Assembly: GCA_037951105.1 (NCBI GenBank) | Contig: JBAMJV010003376.1 | Span: 62,001 to 126,000, forward strand | Source of the DNA: Echinarachnius parma | Lineage: Eukaryota; Echinodermata; Echinoidea; Clypeasteroida; Echinarachniidae | Direction: 5' to 3' | Length of the DNA: 64,000 nt | Part shown: piece by piece, positions 45,024-56,252 of the stretch | Numbering within the stretch: position 1 is the first letter of the stretch | Layout: every line of letters begins with the position of its first letter | The notes under the pieces: model-generated | The model's database searches: none | What the model saw: the letters and a program-made list of their open reading frames with translations, nothing else | Told to the model about the DNA's origin: nothing | Position numbers and translations under genes: made by a program

Positions 45024-45182
45024 GCCCCATTGCAGAAAGAGATACAATCGATTGTAAGTTACAATTAATTGTAAATCAGGAAATTTGTGCGTTTCAACCA
45101 ATCAGATTTGCTCATGTAGGACACATGATCTGACTTACAATTAATTGTAAGTAACAAGCGATTGTATCTCTTTTTGGGCCCT
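45024..45182. mobile_element. family E palindromic MITE
   Basis: GCCCCATTGCAGAAAGAGAT at the left and ATCTCTTTTTGGGCCC at the right; arms contain TTACAATTAATTGTAA. Best preserved member of the family here. Confidence 0.8.
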
Positions 45183-45797
45183 TTCCTAGTATTAATTTCA
45201 TGGTTCGCAAATGTACTATCAGATATATGTTTTTCAATTATAGTTATTAAGTGGCCATGCTGTCATAACTTTATACAAAATACATGTTTACAAATCAGCC
45301 TGAAATTCAGACATTTTCAATTATAATTTCTAAACATGTCAGATCATGTATTTGCAGTCAACAAGAACTTACTATAACACAAGCTCAAATGGATGTAGTG
45401 TACCATTTTTGTCATTGCTGAATATCACACTGATCCATATGGTAAATACCAATAAGACAAAAGAAAAGGTACACTATTCAAGTCATATACTGTATATATA
45501 ATAAAAAATGCCTTTATTTCATAGCATCACAAATACCAGTAATGATATTGCATCAATAAAATGACAGAATTATGACAGGAAAGGGTCTAAACCTAAATCT
45601 AAAATATGTTCCTTGGACTGGTGTTTCTTAGCTTTATTTACATACTATCCAAAGTTTGGGTAATCCAGCTTGTGTATAAATATGGTAGGATGAATCCACA
45701 ACACACAGACGTAATATACAGTACAATCACACCAGTATACACATGACATATCTATTGATAAATAACATCAGTGGTTACTCATATTACAGAGCACTAG

Positions 45798-45883
45798 TAC
45801 AGTTGAACCTCGTTATAATGAGATAATTGTTTCTGGTCCATGGTCATGGTCCCTAGCTCTTGTTATAACGAGGTTCCACTGTA
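45798..45883. mobile_element. 86-bp miniature element with GTTATAACGAGGTTCCACTG ends
   Basis: TACAGTTGAACCTCGTTATA and ATAACGAGGTTCCACTGTA form inverted ends closing on TA. This terminus is typical of pogo/Tigger-type elements, which use a TA target. Confidence 0.75.
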
Positions 45884-45889
45884 CTCAAC

Positions 45890-47970
45890 ACATACATGTA
45901 TATAATGAGGATTACAGACTACAATGGAAAAACCATAGTTTGAATAAAGAATTCGTAAAGAGCTGTGTTTTACACAATTGTAGAGGAAAATATGTTGATT
46001 GCCAAAGAGAATTCTGGGTAACTTTTTCAACTGACAAATGTAAATTGTAAGAAATTGTAAGACATTTCTACATGTATACAAAATGACAGATACGCATACA
46101 TCTACTTGTCTTAATTGAAGGGCAGTGTGGAAAATTATCAAAGGTAAGCAACAAAGTTCTGATGTTAGAAATATGAATATAAGGAGATGTGTTTTATGTA
46201 TGATTTTCAAGGTATTGTCCATCACAATTCCCTCACGATACAACATTAATTGGTTAACAATCAAAGGCAAGATTTCATTTCTAATGGAACCGACAGTTAC
46301 ACATAAACTAGGTGCCTGGTGCGTATCTTTCTAATCTAAATGAAATAAAATGAAATAAATAAATGAAATCGGTTTTAATTATTAAAGCCACCTCAATCTA
46401 TAAAACCAGAGCATGCCCACTTATTCAATTCATGATGCAGCAGAAATGCAGCATCAAATCAAGGTTTTACAAAACCTTACTGTTATCACATTCACACCTG
46501 GATTTACACCCACCATCAGATTAGGGCACCATTTATACACGCACAAGGCTCAAAGTTAGCACTGGCCTAGGGTTACCAACCTTTCTTTAGGACCAAATTT
46601 GACGTGCCAGTTGGGGCAAACAGATATAACAATCAGGCTTGAGGCTGTTAATGTTTGTCGTTGCCTGGGCAACCAGAAGACAAAGTAACTTTCTAACGTT
46701 GCCCAAATTGTTTGAAATCAATTGCAATGATAATTTGTAGCACTTTCTATGGATTTTTTTTGTAGCCATTTCGTTTGTCCATTTAATAAAACAGCTCATT
46801 TTGAGTATCTTTGCGTTTACAACAGAAGTGCAACAACAACATTTTATAGAACAGATGAATTTGGTGTAATTTCTATCATCTTCCACAGGGCTTGAAATCA
46901 GCAAATTCAGCACTGACCTGCTGGTCATTGTCTTTTGGACCAACCAAATCTTGTAATTTGACCATAAAACTTGGAAAAGTCTTGATTGTACTTTCCTGAT
47001 GGACTACCCTGGGACAATGGATCTTTTTTTAGCACTGCCTTACACATAAACTGTGGTGCGCTAGTGCACTACTGGATTTGTAAGCGAAAAAACTCCAAAA
47101 GGATCATTTGGATCTAGATTTTCTAAATGTTGTGGTTTACCTTTGCCATACAATATACAATTTTCAGCTTCATGATCAATTACTTTTGTAAAGAAAGCAT
47201 GTACGGAAAGATCAAATAAAATATATAATTAACAAAACAAATGGAAAATATACACAAGTGAATATGTTGGGGTCACTGTGCGTGAGATCTTGTGCAAAAC
47301 AAAAACAAATAAGACACAACTTGGTTACAAAAAAAAATAATCATGAGTTACTGGGTACCTCATCTGTTAGGGAGCATTTGGAAAACTTTGGTAGTAAGTT
47401 GACCAAATCTTTGCCTTTTTGTTGATTACCAACCGCTTCTATTTCCCTTCCAAATTGCCATTTAAATTACATGTTTTGTAAAGAAGAGTTTAAAGTGCAA
47501 ATACAAAATCAGACCTTTTAATTTGGCTTCAGAAAAAACAAGTGGAACAAATGTTAATATTTCTGAAGAAAAAAAAAAGGTGGAGGATATATGAAGAAAA
47601 AAAATTTGTGCAATTCACTGAACTCCTTGGCAGTGGGCAAGGATAGAATGAGGAAGCAGAGAAATTACAAAATTTGTGCTTGCATTAAAATAGTAATGAC
47701 TATCAATGATGCAACGATATGTCAGTAATTTCCTATCCACTACTAAGTAGTTTTTTTCTTCATCTTTTTAAATTTTAACACACTAATAGGCTGACTCACA
47801 AATGCGACGTAAATAATAATATACTAAAAAACTTTCTGTATTCACACTGTACACGAAAATGAATTGATTTGATTGAGAAAAAAAGAAAAGAAACAAAGAA
47901 AGAAATAAGAGATAATCATTTTGGATCAGCAATAATTCCATAATTTTCACATTAAAATTGGCAGCAGACA
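45890..47970. other. gene-free DNA between convergent genes
   Basis: A worn GCCCG-like repeat (GCACTGGCC, GGACCAAATTTGAC, GACCAACCAAATCTTG) spans about 46,550-47,035. Otherwise nothing is recognisable. The 118- and 135-codon minus-strand frames have no known motif and the first lies in the repeat. Confidence 0.45.
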
Positions 47971-47973
47971 TCA

Positions 47974-48267
47974 TCATAACCTCTTCAAAGTCCTCTTTTT
48001 GTCCTTTTTCTTTTTCTCCGCGAGCGCGACTTTCTTGTCTCCCGCGTGTTTCTTCGCGGCGGGACCCTGTGCGTTGACTCCCGACGTTGACGGGTTACAG
48101 TCTTCGTTTTCCCGCGACTCCTTTGACGACCGGTGAGGCTGTGCGTGGATTTCTGTCATCATCTTCGCCCGTGAGAAGTACGTGTCGTACTGCTCTAGTA
48201 ACAGCTTGCCTGCCTCCTCATTCAGTGCCGACTCGGGGTTGGGGTAGATTAGCAAACATTTGATTGT
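47974..48267 (-). CDS. UBE2S: UBE2S exon 4 (C-terminal)
   Basis: Acceptor TCTAG, 294 nt to TGA at 47,976-47,974. Encodes [20 protein letters not shown], the last UBC helices, a variable acidic/Ser linker, [10 protein letters not shown] and the basic tail. AAKKHAG matches human MAKKHAG. Confidence 0.96.
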   Translation of the reverse strand, partial: TIKCLLIYPNPESALNEEAGKLLLEQYDTYFSRAKMMTEIHAQPHRSSKESRENEDCNPSTSGVNAQGPAAKKHAGDKKVALAEKKKKDKKRTLKRL

Positions 48268-51200
48268 CTAGAGAAAAGAAACAGACGGAAAGATAAGAAA
48301 CATATTTCAATGACCTGGCAATAGTTATAAATGATCAAAACCTTCCTTTTTTCTCTCTCTCTCTTTAAATTATCAAGGTAGTAAGGACAAATATGGCAGG
48401 ATATCTTAGATTTATTTTTTACTTCACATTGTGTTTTATTTGTTTATTTCTGACAAGCAACTTCTTCTTTATGATTATAAATAACATGAGGAAACCCTTA
48501 TTGGTCCATTGTATTCTTACTAAAATAAACTTTAACAAACGTGTCAAACACATGTTTGACAATATATCTGAGCTTCTTATTTAACAAGGTTTGACAATCT
48601 CTTCCGAGACGTTCCCTCGGCACAACTCTGAAGACAGTCAACCTGTTCGAAACGTCGAGCCCCTCCTACCACCCATCCTCTCATTACAATAACTATACCA
48701 GCGCTGTAGTTCTTATTAGAACTACAAGCTCAAGAAATAATACCAACATTCCTTTCCAGGACTACCAGAGTCTTTTTTAGGACTATCCTAGAAAGAATAC
48801 AAAAAGGACTCTCTAATCCTCCCTTCTCACATGGTGAAACTGCAAGCGGACTGTATGTTGGAAGAGAATGCCAGAGGTTCCACTGTAATCCCTAACTTAC
48901 CAGAAGGAGGTGTTTGATGCCCAGGTCCGCCTTCCAGTCTCGCTTCAGCGTGTTCACGCAGATCTCACCATTATTGGCTACGTTTGGATGGAACACTTTG
49001 GTCAGGAAGAAGCCCTTTGGAGGTGCCTTCGGGAAATCTTTGCCCAATATCAGCTTGACCCGGAACTGACCCGCTGCATATGGTGTACCAGCTATGGAGA
49101 GATATTTATATGAAATGATTAGAATTTGCCTAAAATACTATTTTGATTATAAAAAAACAGATCTCCCCGTTACTGGCAACGTTTGGATGGAACAAGAAGC
49201 CTTTTAGAGGTGCCTTTGGAAAGTCTTTTCCCAATACCAGCTTGACCCGGAACTGACCCGCTGCATATGGTGTACCAGCTATGGAGAGATATTGATATGA
49301 AATTATTAGAATTAGGCAAAATACTATTTTGACTATAATGAAACAGATATCCCCATTATTGGCTATGTTTGGATGGAACACTTTGGTAAGGAAGAAGCCT
49401 TTTGGAGGTGCCTTCGGGAAATCTTTGCCCAGTATCAGCTTGACCTGGAACTGACCCGCTGCATATGGTGTACCAGCTATGGAAAAACATATAACAATTA
49501 AACAATATAATATGATATTATTGGAAAAAAGCGAATAGGTAAAATACTATTTTGACTATTTAATGAAACAGATATCCCCATTATTGGCTACGTTTGGATG
49601 GAACACTTTGGTCAGGAAGAAGCCTTTTGGAGGTGCCTTCGGGAAATCTTTGCCCAGTATCAGCTTGACCCGGAACTGACCCGCTGCATATGGTGTACCA
49701 GCTATGGAGAATCAAATGAATAGTATAAAAAGATTAGAATATAGTAATCAAAGAGGCAAAAAAATGAAAAGTTGATTATGTTGAACTAGATCTCTATATT
49801 TTGGACTTGGGAAAGATTGGATGGATAACATTGGTCAGGAAGAAGCCTCTTTGGAGGCAGGTGTAGACCCTTTGCCATATCGTGTGATATGGACTCATAG
49901 CCAATGTACATTAGGCATTACGGCAAAAAAAAAAACACCTTAATATGTGAAATACCCATCACTACGATATACCATACTCACGTAATATGATGCAACAAAA
50001 GATGGAAGCATTGAAATCAAGTCTTTTATCACATGAAACAGTCCAAAAAGTGTTTTTTCCTGTCGAAATGAAGTCCATAAAATCCACTGAAATTCCTGTG
50101 TGTATGTAATACACGAGTTCACTATCGGAAACTCAATTTTTGATGTCGTACGCAGATGGCGCTATATATTTTCACGTATCGATAATTCGTGGTGGCGATT
50201 AAAAAAAACAAACTTGAGTTTCTAAATTTTGGAGACCTCGACTAGCCTCGATAATCAATGAGTTTTATATTTATTTTGCATTGCCTTTCTCAATACGCCA
50301 TGCCTAAATACCTTGTAATGTCATGATCGGTAACAGGGTGCCACACCTATCTTTATTCAGGACGAAGACAATTTGAGCAAGTATTTTCTCGGTTTGATTA
50401 CCGAGATGAGACATGAATAATGGGCTTCATGGATTTGGTAAATTGATTGCGGCTTGAACGAAAACTAACGTGGTGTAATCGGAGTAGAACCGATATCGGT
50501 ATTGAATGCGTGTATTATATCGCGAAGACGTTGTTTACATTGCCATTCTACAGGTCGGTGTGTTGGAAATACTCAGTAGACGAAGAGAAGGTGAGCATAA
50601 AGTTCGTTTTTTCTGTTATTTACAAATAATGAAGGGACCTAAAACATAGTCTAAATTTGCTATTGCAGTGTATACACAAGACTGTGTGAGAATGCGGGGC
50701 GAAACAATCGGTATTAAATATCAAATTTGGATGTCTTTTAAAAAATGTTCGCAAGTCAAAAAAGACCTATCGGTATTACACAGTAGTAACGCAAGGGGCT
50801 TACGCAGTAAGCCCCTTGACTTGCAGGGGTGCTTTGGAGGTGCCTTTGGGAAATCTTTGCCCAATATAAGCTTGACCCAAAACTGACCCGCTGCATATGG
50901 TGTACCAGCTATGGAGTTCTAAGGAAAATAAAACCAATATGGAATAATTTAGCACTAAGACAGAATGAGAAAAAAAGCTTGGTTATGTTAACAGCAATGT
51001 CCCGTTATTGGCTTTGTTTAGATGAAATACCTCGGTCAGGAAAAGGCTTTCAGAATAGCCTTTGGGAAATCTTTGCCCAAGATCAGCTTGACCCAGAAGT
51101 ATCGTGTTCCAGTAATGTGGAAAAAGAAGAAACAGGACATAATTAGAAGGACAAGTACTAATTTTTGTCAAGATACATGTTGAAACAAATTTCCCTCTTT

Positions 51201-52425
51201 CTAGCAATGTTTGGATGGATGGAAATCTTTGCTCAATCCCGGAACTGAACCAGTGCATGGTGCACCAGCTAGTATGCCTATGGAGGGACAAATGGGCATC
51301 ATAAGATTAAAACAAGGTCTGAATGTATGTTTAGATAGTTTATCCAGAATTTACCAAAAGCACATTGTGTGCCAGCTTTGAGAGGGAAAAGAAAATATTA
51401 GATTTGAAAGTAAAATAAATTATAAGAAATAAAATAATTTATTCTCAAAATTTATACAAGTTAAACAATACAACAATGAAATATAAAAGCCTTATCAGGT
51501 CGATACCTTTGTAGGGGGGACGTGCCATAAATATTAAAAAAAATCATCACTTGATCATGGGACAATATGGTAATTAAAAAAAAAAGATATTGGGATTAGT
51601 GGCTTATGATCACAGAAAGTCTCAAGACTCAAGTCAGAGAGTAAATTTGAACAAATTTGATTTAATTTATTCTCTGACTTAAAGAGTTTTGATTTTCTGT
51701 TTTGTTTATACCTGGCCCTTCTATCGTTGCACGGATGTCTGTGATGTCCTGCTCATTTGGGAAGATCTTGATTCCCTCGGGCGGACTCGATGACAGGTCA
51801 GCGATCTCTCTCGTGATATGGCGGATGACTTTTGGGGAGAAGTTTTCCATGTTTGACGAACTCTGAGTAAAGACAAGAGGACACAATAAAAAAAGACTTG
51901 ATTAAGCAAGGTGCTACATTATCTATAGTTACTTCACCCAAAATATAGGCTAGATTAATATAATTATTCATTTATTATGGGCATTCTCTTCCGAAACAAC
52001 ACAATCATTCATACATTTTTTATTTTAAATAATAAAAGAGATGATGCCAGATTTATCGGTTAAGTTTCATCTTACATGCAATTGGGCAGAAACATAATTA
52101 GTCATACTTTATATAAAGTCAGCTTGCAGTTTTCATAGCAATTAAAATTAAAGAAAATAGGCAAAAAACAATCATTCACATTCATTGCACACGTACACAA
52201 CAACGGCAAAGCGTCAACCGTTCAACGGCAGAGCGTCAAACCGCGGCTACAGTGCAGTGATAATGACACAAACAGACTCAATTCAATCAGGCATTCAACT
52301 TCGTTCAAAAATCACTCAATTACAAGCCATGTTCTTCTCATTTTCACCACGATCGCAAATCTCAAATCAAACGTAATTTTACAGGCGGATACTTGAGAAT
52401 TACGACTTACCCCTGACATGGACAT
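47974..52425 (-). CDS. UBE2S: UBE2S, E2 ubiquitin-conjugating enzyme (complete, four exons)
   Basis: Exons 52,411-52,425, 51,712-51,862, 48,901-49,091 and 47,974-48,267 (minus strand) join in phase to 216 residues; human UBE2S has 222. UBE2S extends Lys11-linked ubiquitin chains on substrates of the anaphase-promoting complex. The UBC fold shows [19 protein letters not shown], the FHPNV motif (His about 90) and the catalytic Cys100 in NGEICVN, followed by [16 protein letters not shown] and [13 protein letters not shown]. The C-terminal extension is lysine-rich and ends [11 protein letters not shown]. In human UBE2S the KKRALRRL tail binds APC2/APC4, so the LKRL end is functionally meaningful. 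Intron 2 (49,092-51,711) is filled with partial copies of exon 3. Confidence 0.96.
48590..48860. repeat. GAAACGTCGAG repeat and AGGACTACC repeat fragment in UBE2S intron 3
   Basis: Contains CTGAAGACAGTCAACCTG then TTCGAAACGTCGAGC (48,628-48,660), and a block with TTTCCAGGACTACCAGAGTC and CTCACATGGTG. A matching block with TTTCTAGGACTACCATAGTC and CTCACATGGTG is at 54,580-54,650. Confidence 0.5.
48901..49091 (-). CDS. UBE2S: UBE2S exon 3 (catalytic exon)
   Basis: Acceptor CTCCATAG, donor GTAAGT; 191 nt. Encodes [36 protein letters not shown] and [16 protein letters not shown]. It is the only copy in the cluster with both the catalytic Cys and the following RDW helix plus a donor. Confidence 0.96.
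49158..49278 (-). pseudogene. partial copy 1 of UBE2S exon 3
   Basis: From the acceptor-side CTGGTACACC through GTAAGCTTCTTG-like sequence to GGGGAGATCTG. It covers GTPYAAGQF to the Cys region, lacks a 10-base block in the middle (frame lost) and has no donor. It ends where intron-like TTTTTTTATAATCAAAATAG begins. Confidence 0.9.
49343..49476 (-). pseudogene. partial copy 2 of UBE2S exon 3
   Basis: Open from the acceptor to GGGGATATCTG (NNGDIC), with [20 protein letters not shown]-like content. It stops being exon-like right after the Cys codon and continues into TTTCATTATAGTC. No donor. Confidence 0.9.
49568..49701 (-). pseudogene. partial copy 3 of UBE2S exon 3
   Basis: Almost identical to copy 2 and to the true exon up to GGGGATATCTG, including intact FHPNVANNG. 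It has the same 3' breakpoint and is open but without a donor. Confidence 0.9.
49812..49880 (-). pseudogene. worn fragment of UBE2S exon 3 (copy 4)
   Basis: Only the middle is recognisable on the plus strand: TTGGATGGATAACATTGGTC, AGGAAGAAGCCTCTTTGGAG. Confidence 0.65.
50829..50908 (-). pseudogene. partial copy 5 of UBE2S exon 3
   Basis: The acceptor-side half is preserved (plus strand GGTGCCTTTGGGAAATCTTT to TGCATATGGTGTACCAG). The part beyond is replaced by unrelated sequence with a CAGTAAGCCCCTTGAC palindrome. Confidence 0.85.
50995..51113 (-). pseudogene. partial copy 6 of UBE2S exon 3
   Basis: Plus strand GTTATTGGCTTTGTTTAGAT through GGGAAATCTTTGCCCAAGAT to TTCCAG. More diverged and frame lost. 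Confidence 0.8.
51190..51271 (-). pseudogene. partial copy 7 of UBE2S exon 3
   Basis: Plus strand TAGCAATGTTTGGATGG, AAATCTTTGCTCAATCC, GCATGGTGCACCAG. A large internal loss leaves about 80 bp. A last trace, TTGTGTGCCAGC, is near 51,366. Confidence 0.7.
51712..51862 (-). CDS. UBE2S: UBE2S exon 2
   Basis: Acceptor TTTACTCAG, donor GTATAAAC; 151 nt ending in phase 1. Encodes [20 protein letters not shown] and [20 protein letters not shown], matching human VENLPPHIIRLVYKEV and PPDGIKVFPNEEDLTDL. Confidence 0.95.
52411..52425 (-). CDS. UBE2S: UBE2S exon 1 (MSMSG)
   Basis: ATGTCCATGTCAGGG followed by the strong donor GTAAGT; joins in phase 0 to exon 2. Two in-frame ATGs are present (52,423-52,425 and 52,417-52,419) and a third Met lies in exon 2 (MENF). 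The first is chosen because it is upstream-most. Human starts MNSNVENL, which aligns to SSNMENF. Confidence 0.75.
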
Positions 52426-52875
52426 TTTTACACAAAACAAGAGTGATTCGTCAAAAAGATGAATTTTAGACCCGGTACACTACGTTTGCTGCGCGTTGAA
52501 AAATATATCAGCTGGGTCAGTGTGGGTCAAAAACATTACGAATGGACCAATCGTGAGGGAGCTTTCATTCACGCTTCCGGGTTCCGTAGCAGACATCTCT
52601 ACACAAAAATGATGCCAAAATTATAAACACAATTGAAGATGAAAAGAAATGCTGAAAATAAGCTATAAACTTAATATTTACACATAAAATAGTTGGAAGT
52701 TATAGTTTAGAATGTAGGTTACATATTCTGAAACATAATGATTAAAGTATGACTGGATTTTAGAATTAGAGTTGTTTGCATGAACCTTTGTTAGGGAATT
52801 TGCTGTGGTGAAATTATGATGATGTCATTTGCCAAATGGGATTTCGTTCATCTGTGTGAAATCCGGGCATCTGAC
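52426..52875. promoter_or_regulatory. putative bidirectional promoter of UBE2S and a divergent transcript
   Basis: Upstream of UBE2S exon 1. Contains CCAAT at about 52,547 and CTTCCGG (ETS-like) at 52,574. On the other side GACATGGCGGCC (52,873) is a YY1-like site. No TATA box was noted at a convincing distance. Motifs are short, so support is modest. Confidence 0.4.
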
Positions 52876-52943
52876 ATGGCGGCCAACAGTGATTATATTT
52901 CACAGCGGAATACTGGTGAATAAATGCTGCTAATATCTATTAT
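52876..52943 (+). other. candidate first exon of a divergent transcript
   Basis: ATGGCGGCCAACAGTGAT opens a 15-codon frame (MAANSDYISQRNTGE) that stops before a strong donor, TAT|GTAAGTAAAG, at 52,944. It could be a 5' leader with a small upstream frame. No homology recognised. Confidence 0.3.
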
Positions 52944-53081
52944 GTAAGTAAAGTTTTCGTTTTGGTGTCAAATTCTGTTTGTTATGATGTGTTTGCATAC
53001 GTTGAGATACTATAAAATTCTTCATTTACACCGTTTGGTTTATTTATGGACATTTTAAAATTGATTTCCGTGCCTATTCAG

Positions 53082-53186
53082 GAACTGTTGTGTGACCAGC
53101 AAGCGCGCGAGCTCGTACGCCTAGCCAGCGAGCACGGGGCCGGGCTGGGGCCGGGCTGGGGCGGGGCGGGCTCGGACGGGACGTGA
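53082..53186 (+). other. candidate GC-rich exon after a good acceptor
   Basis: GTGCCTATTCAG|GAACTG precedes a 34-codon open frame rich in Gly/Ala (ELLCDQQARELVRLASEHG, then a GAGLGPGWGG-like tail) ending in TGA. The GGGGCCGGGCTGG repetition explains part of it. It could be exon 2 of the divergent transcript. Function unknown. Confidence 0.3.
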
Positions 53187-53199
53187 CACTGCACTGAGC

Positions 53200-56035
53200 T
53201 GCGCTGCTGCGGCATGCGGCTGTATGTGCCTAGTTGTGAATTTTTGAGTGAATGTTTACAAATTAAAAGCAAAAGTTCTGTAGAAATTGTACAAGCAAGC
53301 ATTCTGTCATTAAATAAGCATGAATATATCCTTCTTATTCTGAGGATTTGATGAAGACGATATCTACACACAATTATTTGCAAGTCGCTCGACTCGGAGA
53401 GTCGAGTCACAAGTTGAACTTGAACTTTGAAGTTGAACTTGGAAAGTTGGTTGAATGTTTTGTTGATTATGAAGTGGTGTCATTTTTACGTGTTCTTTCC
53501 CACATTTAGTCAAGATTCTGATTCTGCTGGCCACTTGATTATTCATTTACATGCATTATTTTCGCCTTCTTAAAATCAAATTTAACTTTTAATTTCTATT
53601 GTGCACATTATTATATTGTATTTCATGTGCAGCTTTGTACTAATATTAATAACATGTTTGCATTTTTTTCTGAGATGTCATACAGTCAATGTCAATGTAC
53701 AATTTGCTGCAGCCGCCCTTGCCTTAGCAGGCTAGGGCTCTCCCTTAAGCTTTTCTTTCAGGTGTACTGGTTGTATGTAGTTATGAGAGCCAATCAAAAT
53801 TGTGATTTTGAAATGTGTATATCGATGTAAAACTTGAGACAAATTTTCTGATTTGCTACTTTGCCAATGAGACAAAAAACGGGAACATTCTGCTTCAGAA
53901 AATGCTCATTTAAATTGCATTATGTTGAATAAATATTTTTGTTTAGGCTAGTATAGATACAATATGTACAGTGAAAAACAACACCTATGCTGCCCTAAAA
54001 CTACTCAAAATGTTAATTCTAAGGCAATTTCAGGGGGGAAGATCATATTTAAATCAAAAGTAGATCAACAATTAAATCTGTCAATATCAGTCATTTATTT
54101 GGCATGAAAAGGGTAAATTTATCATTTATTTTCAAGCAAATTAAACAGCCTGTATTTGGGATTGACCAGGTAAAACAGGTTCCAGACTGTGAACAGATCT
54201 TATATGGGAACCTGGTGGTTGGACAAACTTTTGTGTCTAAGAAAAGAGTACTCTAACCTAAACTTGATATGAGGGTTGGATAAAAACGTTTGAGCCTAAC
54301 TACATGTATGACAGGAGTGATGCCAGGTTAAGGTCATCAACATTTGACAAGTGCTTGTTTCAGCTCTTTAGAAGAATAACTGGCTTGTTACTTTTTAGGT
54401 TTCTGTGTATTCATCTTTTGACAAACTTTGAAAATTAGTTGTGACTTGTGAACATCCCTAAAACCTTCTACAATCACTTTTCTAGCAGATGAAATCACCT
54501 TTGCCTTTCTTCAGGGGGGGGGGGGGGGGGGGGGGGTGAGGTTAGTTGTTTATATTGCTCGGATTAGTTGTGACTTGTGACCAACAGTCCTTTCTAGGAC
54601 TACCATAGTCCTTTTCAGGGCTTACCAATCCACCCATCTCACATGGTGTACCCGTAAACCACACGTATTATATACACCACCATGGAAACCGATACTTACA
54701 AGCAACATTTATTGCTCGGATTGTTTCGTTGAATCTGGCCCAAAGTGATGGACCCAACACTCATCCTGGGTTAGAAAACAAGAAGTTAAATTAGCTGGAT
54801 CTGCTCTGAAGAAGGCTAATGTGGTTGCATCTGCTGGGAAAGTGGTAGCATCTTTTTTGGGGGATGCAAAAGTGACATTCACAATGTCAACAAACTTTCA
54901 TAGTCTTATGTCAAATACAAAAAAAACCTGAAAATAAATAGCTGAAATAAGTGCACATGTGCCTAATTTCAATGATCTTGTTTCTTGCAAAACTCCTTTG
55001 TAGTTCTTCATCTCATTAAAAAAAGAAAAAAAAAGAAGTATATTTTAAAAGTTACCTAGCTCAATTAATGTTCCACTTGTTTTACATTGTTTTTTCTTTT
55101 TTCTTGAGGGAGAGGGGGGGGGGGGGGGGGGCAGGTAAGTAACAAATCTTAGTTACATTGTTACCATTAAAAGCAGAGCACTCTGTCAATGTCCTTCAGA
55201 GCACTCAAAATAATCTCTGATTGACAATAGAAAATCTTGAGTCGGCAAGTTTCTGGCAAATATATTCTTGCATTCTATCGTTGAACGTTAAACCAAAAGG
55301 TTGAGCCTTAAACCAAAAGGCTGAATCTTGAAGAGTTACCCCCCAAAAAGCATAGATCTGCTGTCCAAGAGATGGCTGTGCTGTAGGTGCTCCAATTGTT
55401 AAAATGTTCTCTCAATTAATTTGGAACTAGATTACTTGCCCCCGATGGGTAGGTACTAAGGAAGTTAGGGACTTCAAACTGTAACCCTAACCCTAACCCT
55501 AACCCTTCAAACTTGCCCAAAACTGATTATCATTTGCCCTTGGTAAGTAGGTTTGTAGAGCCTGGAGAACTATCTAAATTTGCCGGGGGATCGAGCTCAA
55601 AAGCAATGCCAATGTTACAGTTGTTAGTAATTACTGTATCTGTGATACAGACCATTATCTGTAGCTAGACAAACCAATTAAGGTAACAAATAAAAAAACA
55701 AAACATCCAAACACACATGTTGCAAGCAGACCAACATATGGCACCATGAAATGCTTAAACATAAAAAGAGCAATTCATTTGCTGTTTTGTAGCTTCTCTC
55801 ATTGTTGAACAACAGTTTAAATGATTAAGAGCTACACAATGTGTCAGAGGGTGTGTTTTGAGGTTACAGCTGTCTTGGAAAGGAACACATTTAAAAGAGG
55901 ACACTTTCTCGGCGCAAATTAAAAAACCCATGAATGTCTTTTCATGTGAAATATTAATCAAGCAAATATAACCATGTTTACAGTACCACAGTTGCAAATT
56001 CATTATTTCTGATATCAATCATTCCAGGGGAAAAA
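53200..56035. other. gene-free segment
   Basis: Poly-G runs at 54,514-54,536 and about 55,116-55,131, an interstitial telomere-like (CCCTAA)n at 55,484-55,506 and a repeat fragment at 54,580-54,650. No gene is supported. Confidence 0.5.
55484..55506. repeat. interstitial telomere-like (AACCCT)n
   Basis: Nearly four perfect AACCCT units. A similar run lies at 58,270-58,294, also in the CCCTAA orientation. Confidence 0.9.
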
Positions 56036-56039
56036 TAAC

Positions 56040-56252
56040 AAATATTTTGTTGGGGACTATTTTTCAAGCTTGCCTGTATGAAAATGCCACTCTAAAATGT
56101 ATTTGCATTAAACTCTATGAGCATACATTTCAGGGGCTCTTCCATGAATTTGGGGGGGCTCTTTTTGGCTTTTTTTTTTTTTTTTGGGGTGGGGGGGGGG
56201 GGGGGGGGGCAAATTTGCCCGAGCCCCTGTGTATTTTTTTCACTGAATCATT
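56040..56252 (+). repeat. family F repeat
   Basis: GGGGACTATTTTTCAAGCTT to GAGCCCCTGTGTATTTTTTT, with a T17 run and a 19-base poly-G run (56,191-56,209) in the core. The best template for the empty site of the LTR element. Confidence 0.8.

Noticed and set aside
49130-49381. 83-codon minus-strand frame joining two UBE2S exon 3 copies
   Set aside because: It reads through two partial copies and intron-like sequence between them; not a separate small E2 gene.
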